Shown here piece after piece: positions 12,001 through 23,194 of a stretch of DNA of 64,000 nucleotides. The notes under the pieces are model-generated. The model searched no databases, was not told where the DNA came from, and saw only the letters and a program-made list of their open reading frames with translations. A program made the position numbers and the translations under genes. This DNA comes from Thinopyrum elongatum (Eukaryota > Streptophyta > Magnoliopsida > Poales > Poaceae): assembly GCA_011799875.1 (NCBI GenBank), contig CM022300.1:167231837-167295836 (forward strand). The letters are read 5' to 3'. The first letter of the stretch is position 1. The number at the start of each line of letters is the position of its first letter.

Positions 12001-13280
12001 GGGCATTGTACCAAGACAAAAACATGTCTGGCAAGTGCTTTCAACCTCAAATAGTTGACGTGCACCATCAGACAAAAACAGGGAGCTCGGATGAGACTGA
12101 TCGATGGTAAAACAGTAACTGATAGCAATGTGTTTGATCAAATGTGAGAGATATTGAGCAGGGGATAGACTCTGGACTTTGGCTAAGAGTGATCACATAC
12201 TAGGGTGATTACCTCTGCAAACTTTTAGCTCATTTGGATGAAGATAAATAGCACTTGCAGTTCAATTGGCTCTATTGGATAGAAATGCAAAGTATGAAGT
12301 GGCACTCACATACTTGCTTGGATTGATCTAAAATTTGGAGGAGGTGACTTATATAGGCATATGAAGACACTGTATAAATTTCAAACCATTTGGATAAGCC
12401 AAAATGGTACTTCCTTCACACAGCATCCCAATGGAAAGAATCTTAGAAAAATAACTAAGGGGAAATGGCTAGATAAAATGAGCCCAATTCTTGTGGAGAT
12501 AGATTATATGGGTAGGAGAATGCTCTAGTAAATTTTCAGCAACTATGAAGCAATATAAAATATAGTTGCTTCACAACAGGAAAATATAACCAGTAGCAAA
12601 GAATTGAAGGTGTGCTCTCATAAAAGATGGAATGATGCTCAAATCTTGTGGATAGTGTTAATTTGAGCATATTAAGAGGCCTACAAAATTTCAAATCATT
12701 TTGATACTCCTGGCTAGCAATTGCTTCACAAAGCCACCAGTTGGCCAGAAACTTTGGAAATTTGCCAAGAAATATTTACTAGCCAAGTTGAGTTCAATTT
12801 TTCATGTGGCAATGATTTGGATAGGAAAGAGTGCACAAAAAGTTTGAGAGCAAGAAAACAAATATGAAGGGTACTTGCTTCTCAAACCGCCAGTTGGCGC
12901 GGAATCAGAAAAGGAATATTGGTGAAATATTTCTGGACATGATAAGGAAGAATTTTGACATATCTGAGGAATATATGACCCAAACAATTTATGGGAATTA
13001 TTTGAGAATCTTTGGAATGATGGAAGTGTGGGTTGCTTCACAACCCAGGGCAGACAGGGTTATTCCTTTAATAGGAAAACGGAATACTCCCAAGAAAAGA
13101 TTATTGGGATTGGTCCGAGATGGAGATGGCAAGGTCTTGTGGTGGTTTTGAGATTGACAAGCCACTTGGGAGAGGAATCGAGGGTGATCTCTCCAGGTTT
13201 CAAGACCACTAAGCCACTGAAGTGCAAATCCAAACCAAAATCAAAAGAAAATGAAAATGGGCAAAATCCAGGGTGTTACA
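9007..13280 (-). repeat. LARD 3' LTR (left copy)
   Basis: Read on the minus strand it begins TGTAACACCCTGG at 13280 and ends GGGGTGTCACA at 9007. It includes a GC-rich part at about 10,920-11,720 (5'-leader-like, with CT-rich tracts in the sense direction) and AT-rich flanks. Open frames of 60-170 codons in 11,100-12,140 occur on both strands and are not conserved with the other LTR, so I do not call them genes. Confidence 0.9.
11626..11634 (-). promoter_or_regulatory. TATA box of the LARD LTR (left copy)
   Basis: TATATAAAG on the minus strand is conserved at 19085-19093 in the other LTR. It lies about 1650 bp into the LTR and is followed by a CT-rich leader, as expected for a Pol II start dividing U3 from R. 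Confidence 0.55.
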
Positions 13281-13294
13281 AACCTACCCCCCTT
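13281..13294 (-). other. LARD polypurine tract
   Basis: Minus strand AAGGGGGGTAGGTT abuts the start of the 3' LTR (TGTAACACC). This is the usual position and composition of the plus-strand primer and fixes element orientation. Confidence 0.8.
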
Positions 13295-14489
13295 AAAGAA
13301 ATCTCTTCCTCGAGATTTGGTTACTCAGGGTCAAACATGGATATTCCCACTTGAGGAAACTGTTTCCCACTCGAGTTCCCTTTTGCCTTTGTATTATGTC
13401 CCCACTGTATATTATCTGACTCACTGCCTGGCTTCGGGGTGGTTTGTTTCACTGGATGTTCATTCTGACAGACCTTACCTCATATATTACTCTGACTTTA
13501 ATCCTTTTATGTCCGCCAACTTATCTGAGTGCGATGAGTTATCCTGACTGAAATACGTGCCCTTCTTGCAAGTCTGAGAGTAGTTCCTCATGGATGTGTT
13601 TTGATGAAGTCCAATACGGACGACCGTCCATTGAGTTGTGAACAGATTCTCTCGTGGACACGAAATCTTTTACTCTTTGCATTGGGTGGCTTCAATTGGA
13701 TGTGTGCCCTCCAGACTCAAACGGTGCTGTGAATCATACCATTCTCCTTGTGGAACCTAGCTTCTTGCAATAATGGCTGGAACATCTTGGGTATCTCCAC
13801 TGTCTTGAGTATCACATTTGTACCAAAGACTCGACTATCACCTGCCGTGACCAGCATAAAGGGTATGACCTTATAACGGTATTATTCCCAGGCTTGCGTG
13901 ACGATGGTTCTGGCAGAAGAATTTTGTTCGCTGCAGGTTCTCTTTTAACTGATTCCCCTAGGTGAGGACACATGCTTCAAGACAGTTGTCAACCTTCTGA
14001 TCATTCCGTCTGTCGGCACCTTTAATTAAATAGTAGGTCATGTAATGTTTTGCCATTGTTGCTGGAATCCGACTGCCGAATTGATCTTTTGGCTGACCTG
14101 ACAGACTTGGATGTCTTCTTCTGACAATTCTAAGCATACATAGTTGGCTGAGTGGGGTACCTTGACAGGTGGTCGTTGCAAATGGGATATACCCCGTGGG
14201 TGTGCATCCATTGTGGTTGGTACCGATTCAGACTGTCCGGGGTATCGGTACCATGCAACCACTATTATACCTGTATGGCCATTCTTGCTTCTTCATTATG
14301 GTTTTCTTTGCCTATATCCTTAGCTGACAGACCTTGGCCTTATGTGTTTCTTGATTCTTCGGATGACCATGGGTACTGTCAGGTACACTATTCCGGCAGG
14401 CATATTACTTTACAAGTTGTAGCTGTAGGGTAACGACCGTCTGAACCCTTCGATGAAACCGGCAAATAAACCAGTAGCCACCAGAACGG

Positions 14490-14790
14490 TCTTTACAACT
14501 CAGATCTGGGACATTACTGGAGTAACTCAACCCCGACTCAAGACGGCTGAAAAACAGCTCAGAGCATGAGACGGTGTCGATAAGAAGAAAGTAGCAACTC
14601 CGTAAGACGTCCGAAGAACAGCTCAGAGCATAGGGTTATTGCTACGGAAAGAAATTCAATAGCTGCCCGCGATGGCCGAAAAGCAGCTCAGAACATGGGC
14701 CAGTTGCTGACAAGAGAAATATAAAGTCGGCATCCACCCCGGACGGCCGGAAACAGCTCAGAACACAGGCGTGGTGCCGTCACCAAAGAA
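14490..14790. repeat. Diverged 64-70-bp tandem repeat in the LARD core
   Basis: The motif CAGCTCAGA[GA]CA recurs at 14555, 14619, 14684 and 14754, each after a GGC[TC]G[AG]AA-like lead. A weaker copy lies near 14497 (ACAACTCAGATCTGG). Spacings are 64, 65 and 70 bp. Confidence 0.7.
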
Positions 14791-15172
14791 AGGCAGGCAA
14801 GGGTTCATCAGCGTCCCATACAGCTAACTACTACGCATACCAGCATAAGCATATTAATTTAAACATGCAAGAATAACATAGAGCAATGCTTTAGGGCATA
14901 TATCAGATGGTCGGCTTGCTCCATAGGTTGTTGGTCATCACACTGAAGTGTATAACTAGCGTCCTTCTTCTACTTATATAGTTCATGCAATGGTCAAATC
15001 CTCACCGAGCTGACATCATTGTATGGGTAACTCGTATGACCTTGGCAGCATGTTCACCACATCTATGGAAACATGTGTGGCTGGCCACTTGATTCCTGAG
15101 GCAAGCTTGTGTAGAAAGACTGAGTTGCTTATACCTAAAGTTTCCTTGTTGCCATAACCAAACTGAGTGCAC

Positions 15173-15193
15173 ATATATATATATATATATATC
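15173..15193. repeat. (AT)n microsatellite
   Basis: About ten AT dinucleotides in the LARD core. Confidence 0.9.
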
Positions 15194-16445
15194 CCTTAAT
15201 GTTTCTGCTGTCAGTTCCTTTTGTATGCAGAAAGTTGTTTGACTATTCTTCTTGTTGGGCACTGAGTTCCTAGCATATGTTGGCTTACTTCCGGGATATA
15301 GCTGGTTCTAATTGTACTCATAGCAGACTCCAACCTTATATGTGAACCATACCTTTGACCCAAAGTGTACTGCTTATCATGCACACATCTTTGCCTTCTT
15401 GCTGATTTGATTATTACTGCTGTGAACGTCGCACATTGATATATACCTGATGCCAATAATCAATCCAGGATATCATTATAATCAGACCAGATATTCCCCA
15501 TGCTAGGCAGTCGGCGCCAAATCCCATATTGTTGAGCTGAGCTTCCAAATGCTTGCCCCTTCACTTATTCTTTGAGTCCAGTGTCGGTGAGCAACTTCCA
15601 TAAGGGAAAATAAGGTAACACCAAGGGCCCAAAGAAAGAAGCAAAAGAAACAACTAAAATAAAAGCACACAAAGCAACAAGATCACACACAAGCAATATC
15701 ATATACTACAGCTATTCACAGCAATAATATGCATTCCTACTTAAGCACACCAATCTCGCAAGAACTCCGGTGTTACGATCTAACATGCTGTGGCGGTGTG
15801 CACGAAAGTGAATCAATGTGTGGAAGGAAGTTAGTGTAAACAAGGCTACACCAAACACGGGCTTACACCGGTTGCAGCTTGACAGATAAGAATGCGAGGA
15901 CGGACTTGGTGATCGTGGATCGGAACATAGAAGTCACGTCCACATCATCATCAAGCGTACGGCAGAAATCGTACTTGTCCAGGGAATGGATGGCAGGGTG
16001 AGATAGCGATAAAAAGAAAGGCTTATGGGCATTGCCCTTTTCTGATAACAAAGATCAGTAAGGGTTGCTGAAGCGGCTAGAGGGATGGCAAGATTCAGGA
16101 TATGAACATGTCTATCACGGAAACAATAGGGGTGGCTGAAGAGGATATATTGGTGTGGTACCTGCGCATCAATCCTGCAAGGGATCGACACACCAAGCAA
16201 CTTGGGATCACTCCGCTGGGACGGAGACGACACCACACCAAAGAACAAGAATGCAACTGGAGGCTGCATGTAGTGGGTCGAAACCGATGCCACCTACATT
16301 CACCAGATCCACCGTTAGTGACAAAATAAATATTCTATATGCATGCTATGCACAAAAAAATGCAACAAACAAGTGCAGCAAACCGAGTAGACTCTATACT
16401 ACCGGTTACTAATGTTCGCGCGGTCTAGGGCGTCCTATAGCTAGA

Positions 16446-16460
16446 CCTGCTCTGATACAA
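16446..16460 (-). other. LARD primer-binding site (initiator Met tRNA type)
   Basis: Minus strand TTGTATCAGAGCAGG matches the complement of the initiator tRNA-Met 3' end (TGGTATCAGAGCAGG) at 14 of 15 bases. It stands five bases from the inner end of the 5' LTR. Confidence 0.8.
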
Positions 16461-16465
16461 ACGCC

Positions 16466-19400
16466 TGTGGCACCCCGGCTCAGAGGAAACCGGAAGGCCC
16501 CATATTCTAGCCCAGAGACAAGTCTTCTAAAATACGGCACTGTTGGCATAGAACAAATCAGCTTTTTATTAACATGGATAAGGTTACAAGGGTACATGGA
16601 ATACATCGGCATGGCAACACTACGCCTGCCCACGGTAGCTCTATGCTAACAGCGAAACAACCCGAGGAAGCGAAGTACCCTCAGCAGCAGAACAACGACG
16701 GCGGTGGTGAACTCCACTCCACAGGGACTCTGGCTGGAACGCGTATCCTAGCTCACAAACTCGGAATCCTCGACAAGCAAGCAATCATGGCATGACTTGC
16801 AAACTGGCATGACAAGCCAGGTGAGTACTTTGAATGTACTCGCAAGCTCACAGCAACCAAAGCAGTCAAGACAAGCAACAGCATGGCACTTATAGGTTAA
16901 GCAGGTGTAAACATGATGATGCTAGAACAATATAAGCATGGCATGGCATATACTACATGCAACAGGTTGCAACTTACTCTGTCGTGAGGTTACCCCGTAA
17001 CCATCACCTGTAAGAACTTACCATCGAGTGTGCCACATGATAACCTCGGGACCAACCAAACTTGGTATTACAATACCGTAGTGATAACATGATCACAAGG
17101 AGCTTGGTCTTTACAGGGATCACCACATAACACCAAACCACGGTGATCCTCTCGTGACCACGATCAACCAACATCGGTATCCTTGATACCACGGTGATCC
17201 TCTCATGATCACATAAAGATCAACCAACTTCTTTCTCATCGAACCGGATTGTTATAAGCAAGATTATTATACTGTTGACCCATAGTGTGTCCTACTACGA
17301 ACTGTGCCCGTAATCGAGGACGTGGCTATCGATAGATCATACACTCTGCAGAGGTTAGTACACTATACCCACACCACGGAACCCATGGCCTCGGTCTCCC
17401 ATACGGGTGGACCAACGATGTTCCGACAAAACCCAATCTACTGCATGGCACTCTCCCAGCCACTCCGACAAACTCCCCTTTGGGCTATGTCATGGGTGAC
17501 CCCTGTGTCCTTTCGACACCTGCCACCATAGTGGCCAAACAAAACTGTCCCAAACGGGGACCTGAGCTCAATACCAAAACTGGGTTCACAAGGTTATAGC
17601 TGCCTACCGGGCCAGGGTAGCACGCACTCATAACCTTCCCTAGTTGGAGGTACCGGCGAGAGACATGACAATAGACCGAGTTAGGGCTGCACCATCCCAG
17701 CAAGTGTGGTTGCACTGGTGAGCTCGATTCGGTGGCACACTATGACTCAGCCAACAGGTGTTCAAGTTCGATTAACATCCGGTTAAATTTGAATGATGAT
17801 GTGCTGAGCCAAGATAACAGGATGAACCATAACAACTAGTAAAGAAACATGCAGACATGTCATCATCTTAGCATGATCTACTGCCAGTGTTAACCATGAG
17901 CATAATGCTACCAACGGGTACATGATAACTAGCAAGATGCATATGGACAGAATATAAGGATGAGCATAGAAAATGAGCATAGAACATGAGCATATATAGT
18001 AGTTTCAGACATAATAACATGCACACATTAAATAACTATTCAAGTAGGAAACCATAGCTACTACAAATCCATCATGGAAGTGGCTGTCGTGGCTTGCCTG
18101 GGTATGAAGAGACCACCGAGGAGAAGGGCAGAGAGTCCACGGAAACGATTGCCGAAAACAGTTCTCTCTTGAAGGGGGCTGTTTACGGGCAAGGGCAAAA
18201 TGGTCATTTTCACTGTGTGAACACATAATGAAAATGGTACCAACATGATAGGCTCGAGGAGACGAAGAAGTGGGCTTTGGAATCACCTCATGAGTTACGA
18301 GCAAGAAGTTATAGTGGTTTTGCTGCCAGGGACTTTTCTACAAATATTTTATTAACATACGGGTCCTAGGCAGTTATTCTACTGATAAAAGGAAAGTGCA
18401 CTGTTGCACTGGGCCGGCTCGAGCTGAAGCTGCCGCCGCTGCTACTATGCACATGGGCCAGGCCCAACTGCGTGCGCAGGGGTGACGTTGAAGACGGTTT
18501 CCGTCGAGTATGCTTTCCCTTAGGAAAAACGACTCTCTAGAAACCCGCTTCCACTAAACGCGCGAGCCCGTGGCCAAGTCAACGGCTGGGCGACAGGCTA
18601 GTGGGGTCCGCGGCCTGTGGGGCCTGCCTGGCCGGCTAACTTCTTCTATCTCGCTCCTGCCCGTGAGGCCGAAGCAGAGCCGGCACCCGACGGCGACCGC
18701 TGGTGATTCCGGCCACCAAACGAGATGCTCAACCTACCAAAACGACCAGGGGACCGAGCCGCATCGGTGGGTGGGGGTCTCCACCGCCGAGGAGTAGCGG
18801 AACGGAGGCGGTCATGCCCGAGGCGGAGAGCGGCGTCGGGCATAGGTGGGCTCGCGGCTAGAGGCCACCAGAGGATGGGGATGGGTGCTGGGGTGGCTCT
18901 GTGGTGGAGGAGGAGACCTCAGGTAGTGGTGGAAGGGGGAGCAGAGCCCCAGCTCACCGGGCTTTGGCAGCGGCCACGTTGGCGATGGCTGGCAAGGAGA
19001 GCCTCTGGGGCTTCAGGGAGAGGACAAGGAGGACTGGGAGAGCGAGGTGGAGAGGTTGGTGAGGAAAGAGAGCACTCAGGACGGCTTTATATAGCCGCGA
19101 CGATGGCGAGGTGATAAGGACGACCACGGCAGCGTTCTTATCAGTGCACTGGAGTGCGGGGTGGCGTGGCTATCTGCTTTCGGTGTCGGGAAGCATCAAG
19201 GAGGAGTGGAGAGAGCTCAGACAAGGTCGGAAAGGATCGGAGCAGCCTCAGGTCGGCGCTCGCTCCAACTGAAGCTTCTGGAGGCGCGGCGAGGTGGCGG
19301 CACTCCGGTGGAGCATCGATGTCAGCAGTCTTGGCCAACAAGCTTGGCTCCAAGGATGGCTGGGAGAGGATAGGGGCGCCAGGGCATCGCTGCAGATGTC

Positions 19401-20785
19401 GGCACAAGGCGACGGCAAGGGAAAAAGAGGAGAGATGCGACTGCGCACTGCGGAGCTCGGTTTTGGCCTGGCCCTTGCGTGGTCACCACCGGCACCACAT
19501 GGACTAGGCGCTGTACCGAGACAAAAACATGTTTGGCATGTGCTTTTAATCTCAAATAGTTGACATGCACCATCAGACAGAAACAGGGAGCTCGGATGAG
19601 ACTGATCGATGGTAAAACAGTAACTGACAGCAATGTGTTTGATCCAATGTGAGAGAGATTGAGCAGGGGATAGACTCTGGTCTTTGGCTGGGAGTGATCA
19701 CATACTAGGGTGATTACCTCTGCAAACTTTCAGCTCATTTGGATGAAGATAAATAGCACTTGCAGTTCAATGGGCTCTATTGGACAGAAATGCAAAGTAT
19801 GAAGTGGCACTCACATACTTGCTTGGATTGATCTGAAATTTGGAGGAGGTGAGTTATATAGGCATATGAAGATAATGTATAAATTTCATACCATTTGGAT
19901 AGGCCAAAATGGTACTTCCTTCACACAGCATCCCAATGGACAGAATCTTAGAAAAATAACTGAGGGGAAATGGCTAGATAAAATGAGCCCCAATCTTGTG
20001 GAGATAGATTATATGGGTAGGAGAATGCTCTGGTAATTTTCAGCAACTATGAAGCAATATAAAATACAGTTGCTTCACAACAGGAAAATATAACCAGTAA
20101 CAAAGAATTGAAGGTGTGCTCTCATAAAAGATGGAATGATGCTCAAATCTTGTGGATAGTGTTAATTTTAGCATATTAAGAGGCCTACAAAATTTCAACT
20201 CATTTTGATACTCCTTGCTAGCACATGCTTTACAAAGCCTCCAGTTGACCAGAAACTTTGGAAATTTGTCAAGAAATATTTACTAGCCAAGTTGAGTTGA
20301 ATTTTGTCATGTGGCAATGATTTGGATAGGAAAGAGTGCACAAAAAGTTTGAGAGCAAGAAAACAAATATAAAGGGTACTTGCTTCTCAAACCGCCAGTT
20401 GGCGCGGAATCAGAAAAGGAATATTGGTGAAATATTTCTGGACATGATAAGGAAGGATTTTGACATATCTGAGGAATATATGACCGAAACAATTTATGGG
20501 AATTATTTGGGAATCTTTGGAATGATGGAAGTGTGGGTTGCTTCACAACCCAGGGCAGACAGGGTTATTCCTTTAATAGGAAAAGGGAATACTCCCAAGA
20601 AAAGAATATTGGGATTGGTCCGAGATGGAAATGGCAAGGTCTTGGGGTGGTTTTGAGATTGACAAGACACTTGGGAGAGGAATCGAGGGTGATCTCTCCA
20701 GGTTTCAGGACCACTAAGCCACCGAAGTGCAAATCCAAACCAAAATCAAAAGAAAAAGAAAATGGGCATAATCCAGGGTGTTACA
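16466..20785 (-). repeat. LARD 5' LTR (right copy)
   Basis: Begins TGTAACACCCTGG at 20785 on the minus strand and ends at 16466. It is colinear with 9007-13280, with small indels, for example an extra AAATGAGCATAG-type block near 17970. Confidence 0.9.
19085..19093 (-). promoter_or_regulatory. TATA box of the LARD 5' LTR
   Basis: TATATAAAG on the minus strand at the same place as in the left LTR. As this is the 5' LTR, it would be the promoter for the element RNA. Confidence 0.55.
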
Positions 20786-20790
20786 GCTGC
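20786..20790. repeat. Target-site duplication of the LARD, right copy (GCTGC)
   Basis: Exact copy of 9002-9006 directly after the TGTTACA end of the LARD. Confidence 0.9.
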
Positions 20791-21818
20791 TATACCTAGC
20801 GGCAACGAATCAAGTGGTTAGTGCAGTACTGGTGGCCCAGTGGGAAGGAGATGAAGGAGCTGCCGTGGCAACCATCCCCTCCAGAGAGAAAAGTGAACTC
20901 GTCCCGACAAGTTCAGGAACAGATCAGAACAAAGAAGAGCAAAGCAGCGGAGACAATTCCAGAATCGCGGCAAGGAAGAAGGTGGTGCAGTGGACAGTGT
21001 ACTTTGTTAGTTCCCTACTGCATGGGGCTAGATCAAGGTACTCTGGCGTAAAAAAGTTGATCTTTGGCTTCATCATGGCCTCAAGGAAACTATGCCACTA
21101 CTTCCAAGCCCACGAAATCACGGTGGTTACCCGCTTCCCCTTGCAACGCATACTGAGGAACCCTAAGGCCACTGGCAGAATAGTGGAGTGGGCTTTGAAG
21201 TTTGAGAGCACATCAACTATTCAGAGCAGTGCGTTGGCGGAGTTTATTGCAGAATGGACACCAACTACAGATGAAGAGACGCCTGAGACAATTATTCCCG
21301 GCATGGAAGCACCCCAAGATTGGATCATGTACTTTGATGGTGCCTTCTCCCTACAAGGTGCGGGAGCTGGCGTGCTTCTCGTCGCACCCACTGGGGAGCA
21401 CCTTAAGTACATGGTTCAAATGCATTTCCCCCGGGAGAAGGCTACCAACAACACCGCAGAATATGAAGGAATCCTTGTCGGGCTCAGGATCGCAACAGAA
21501 CTAGGAATCAAGATGTTGAACATTCGTGGAGACTCAAAACTTGTGGTGAGGCAAGTAAACAAGGATTATCAAAGTCCATTGATGGAGGCATACGTGGAGG
21601 AAGTGAGAAAGCTGGAGGAGCGCTTTGACGGATTGCAAATAAAGCACATACCCCGTGCGGAAAATAGCATTGTTGATCATCTGTCAAAGTGCGATGCTCA
21701 AAAGCTTCCTGTGGAACCAGGGACTTTTGTTCTCCACCTGACTCAGCCCTTCATATCCCCGGCAACAATGGCCAGAAAGAGGAGAAAACTGGACTCTGGC
21801 AAGCCTCTCCTGGCATAG
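20791..21818 (+). pseudogene. rnh: T1 RNase H region: end of RT/RNase H plus archaeal-type RNase H
   Basis: The frame resumes as YLAATNQVVSAVLV, the N-terminus of the regular RNase H, which is then disrupted (frameshift and shortening around 20,850-21,060). A complete second RNase H follows with its acidic residues visible: MYFDGAF near 21330, NNTAEYEGIL near 21450, RGDSKLVVRQV near 21530 and ENSIVDHL near 21660. An extra archaeal-type RNase H is characteristic of the Tat lineage. It removes RNA from RNA-DNA hybrids during replication. A TAG at 21816-21818 ends the frame before integrase. Confidence 0.85.
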
Positions 21819-23194
21819 CTTCTTGAAGCCCCTGGCAGAGAGGTTGGCGGGAACAACTCCACTTCGCTTGGCAAGTAGCACCCTCCCGCCGAACTTCCAT
21901 TTCTCGCGGTTGAGGCGTGTGCTCCCACGAATGAGGAGGTGCCACTGGTCCTTGTTGTCGAGCCTAAGGCTCCAACTTGGGCATGGCACATAGTCTGTTA
22001 CCTCCAAATAGGAGAACTTCCTGAAGAGCAAGAAGAAGCTGAAAAAGTAGCCTGGACGGCCAGTATGTATCAGTTCGTCGATGACGTACTATACAGAAGG
22101 AGGCCCAACGGTGTGAAATTAAAGTGCGTTTGCCGGGAAGAAGGGAGGGAACTGCTGACGGAGATACACAAAGGCATGTGCGGCTCCCATATTGGATCAA
22201 GGGCCCTGGTCGGAAAGGCTTACCGACAAGGTTTCTACTGGCCCACGGCCCTCCAAGATGCAATCGAGCTAGTCACCAGATGTGAAGCCTGCCAGTTCCA
22301 CTCCAAGAATATCCATCAACCTGCTCAAGCTCTCCAGACGATGCCTTTGTCATGGCCCTTTTCGGTCTGGGGGCTCGACATCTTGGGCCCCTTCCCCCGT
22401 GCTACCGGGGGCTTTGAGTTCTTGTACATCGCCATCGACAAGTTCACAAAGTGGTCGGAAGTGGAGCCCGTGAGGAAGGTGACCGCATAGTCAGCTATCA
22501 TGTTCTTGAAAGGATTGGTGTGCCATTTCAGAGTACCCACCAGAGTCATCACTGACAATGGCACCCAATTCACAAGCCGCTCCTTCATGCAATACGTTCA
22601 TGCCCTCGGAAGCAAGGTCTCATTTGCCTCTCTTGCTCATCCCAGAAGCAACGGACAAGCTGAGAGGGCGAACGCTAAAGTGCTGCATTTGATAGGCTAC
22701 AGAGGTGTGGCAGGCGATGGATCGATGAGCTGCAGGTGGTTCTTTGGTCCCTCCGTACGACACCAAATCGAGCTACCGGCCAGACTCCCTTCTCCCTAGT
22801 CTATGGGGCAGAAGCAGTGATCGCCATGGAACTCATATACGGATCACCTCGAGTACTTGCCTAAGATGAAGTAGCGCAAGAACAGCACCGGAGTGATGAC
22901 GTTGTGCTACTTGAGGAGAAGAGTCTCCAGGCTGCTACGCGTGCTGCATGCTACCTGCAAGCCCTGCATCGCTATCACAACCGTAGGGTTCATGCCAGGA
23001 GCTTTGAGGAGGGCGACCTTGTCCTTAGGTGTGTTCAGTCCGCCAAGGGTGCAAACAAGTTGATCCCGAAGTGGGAAAGCCCTTACCGGGTGGTACGAGT
23101 CACCAGACCTGGCACAGTCCGTCTGGAGACCGGAGATGATATTCAATTGCAAAACTTATGGAACATTGAGCATCTTCGTAAGTTCTACCCGTAA
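21819..23194 (+). pseudogene. int: T1 integrase, frameshifted
   Basis: Integrase inserts the cDNA into the genome. The His/Cys zinc-binding part is visible at about 22160-22310 (H...H...CEAC). The catalytic triad residues are Asp in WGLDILGPFP, Asp in ITDNGTQF and Glu in NGQAERAN. A stop lies at 22488-22490, a frameshift follows near 22685, and another stop lies near 22863. The C-terminal segment 22904-23194 contains KWESPYRVVRV, a degenerate GPY/F module, and ends IEHLRKFYP with TAA, a typical Tat-lineage Pol end. Confidence 0.87.

Larger units (their letters stand above)
13281..16465 (-). other. LARD internal domain, non-coding
   Basis: No frame above about 120 codons and no gag, protease, RT or integrase motif is visible on either strand. 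The region contains a short diverged tandem repeat (14490-14790) and an (AT)n run at 15173-15193. In elements of this class the core is thought to keep only structured RNA needed for packaging. Confidence 0.75.
9007..20785 (-). mobile_element. Non-autonomous LTR retrotransposon with giant LTRs (LARD, Sukkula-like), minus strand
   Basis: The element is 11,779 bp: two LTRs of 4274 and 4320 bp around a 3185-bp core with no gag or pol. Orientation is shown by a primer site on the minus strand next to the LTR at 16466 and a polypurine tract on the minus strand next to the LTR at 13280. The LTRs differ by about 6.5 percent in a 245-base sample. LTR and core sizes are close to the barley LARD Sukkula as I know it; that family assignment is an inference. 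It would need proteins from another element to move. Confidence 0.88.

Noticed and set aside
10920..12140. Open frames in the GC-rich part of the LARD LTR (also 18,400-19,630)
   Set aside because: Corresponding frames in the two LTRs differ in length and start, both strands are open, and no domain is seen. It is a promoter and leader region.
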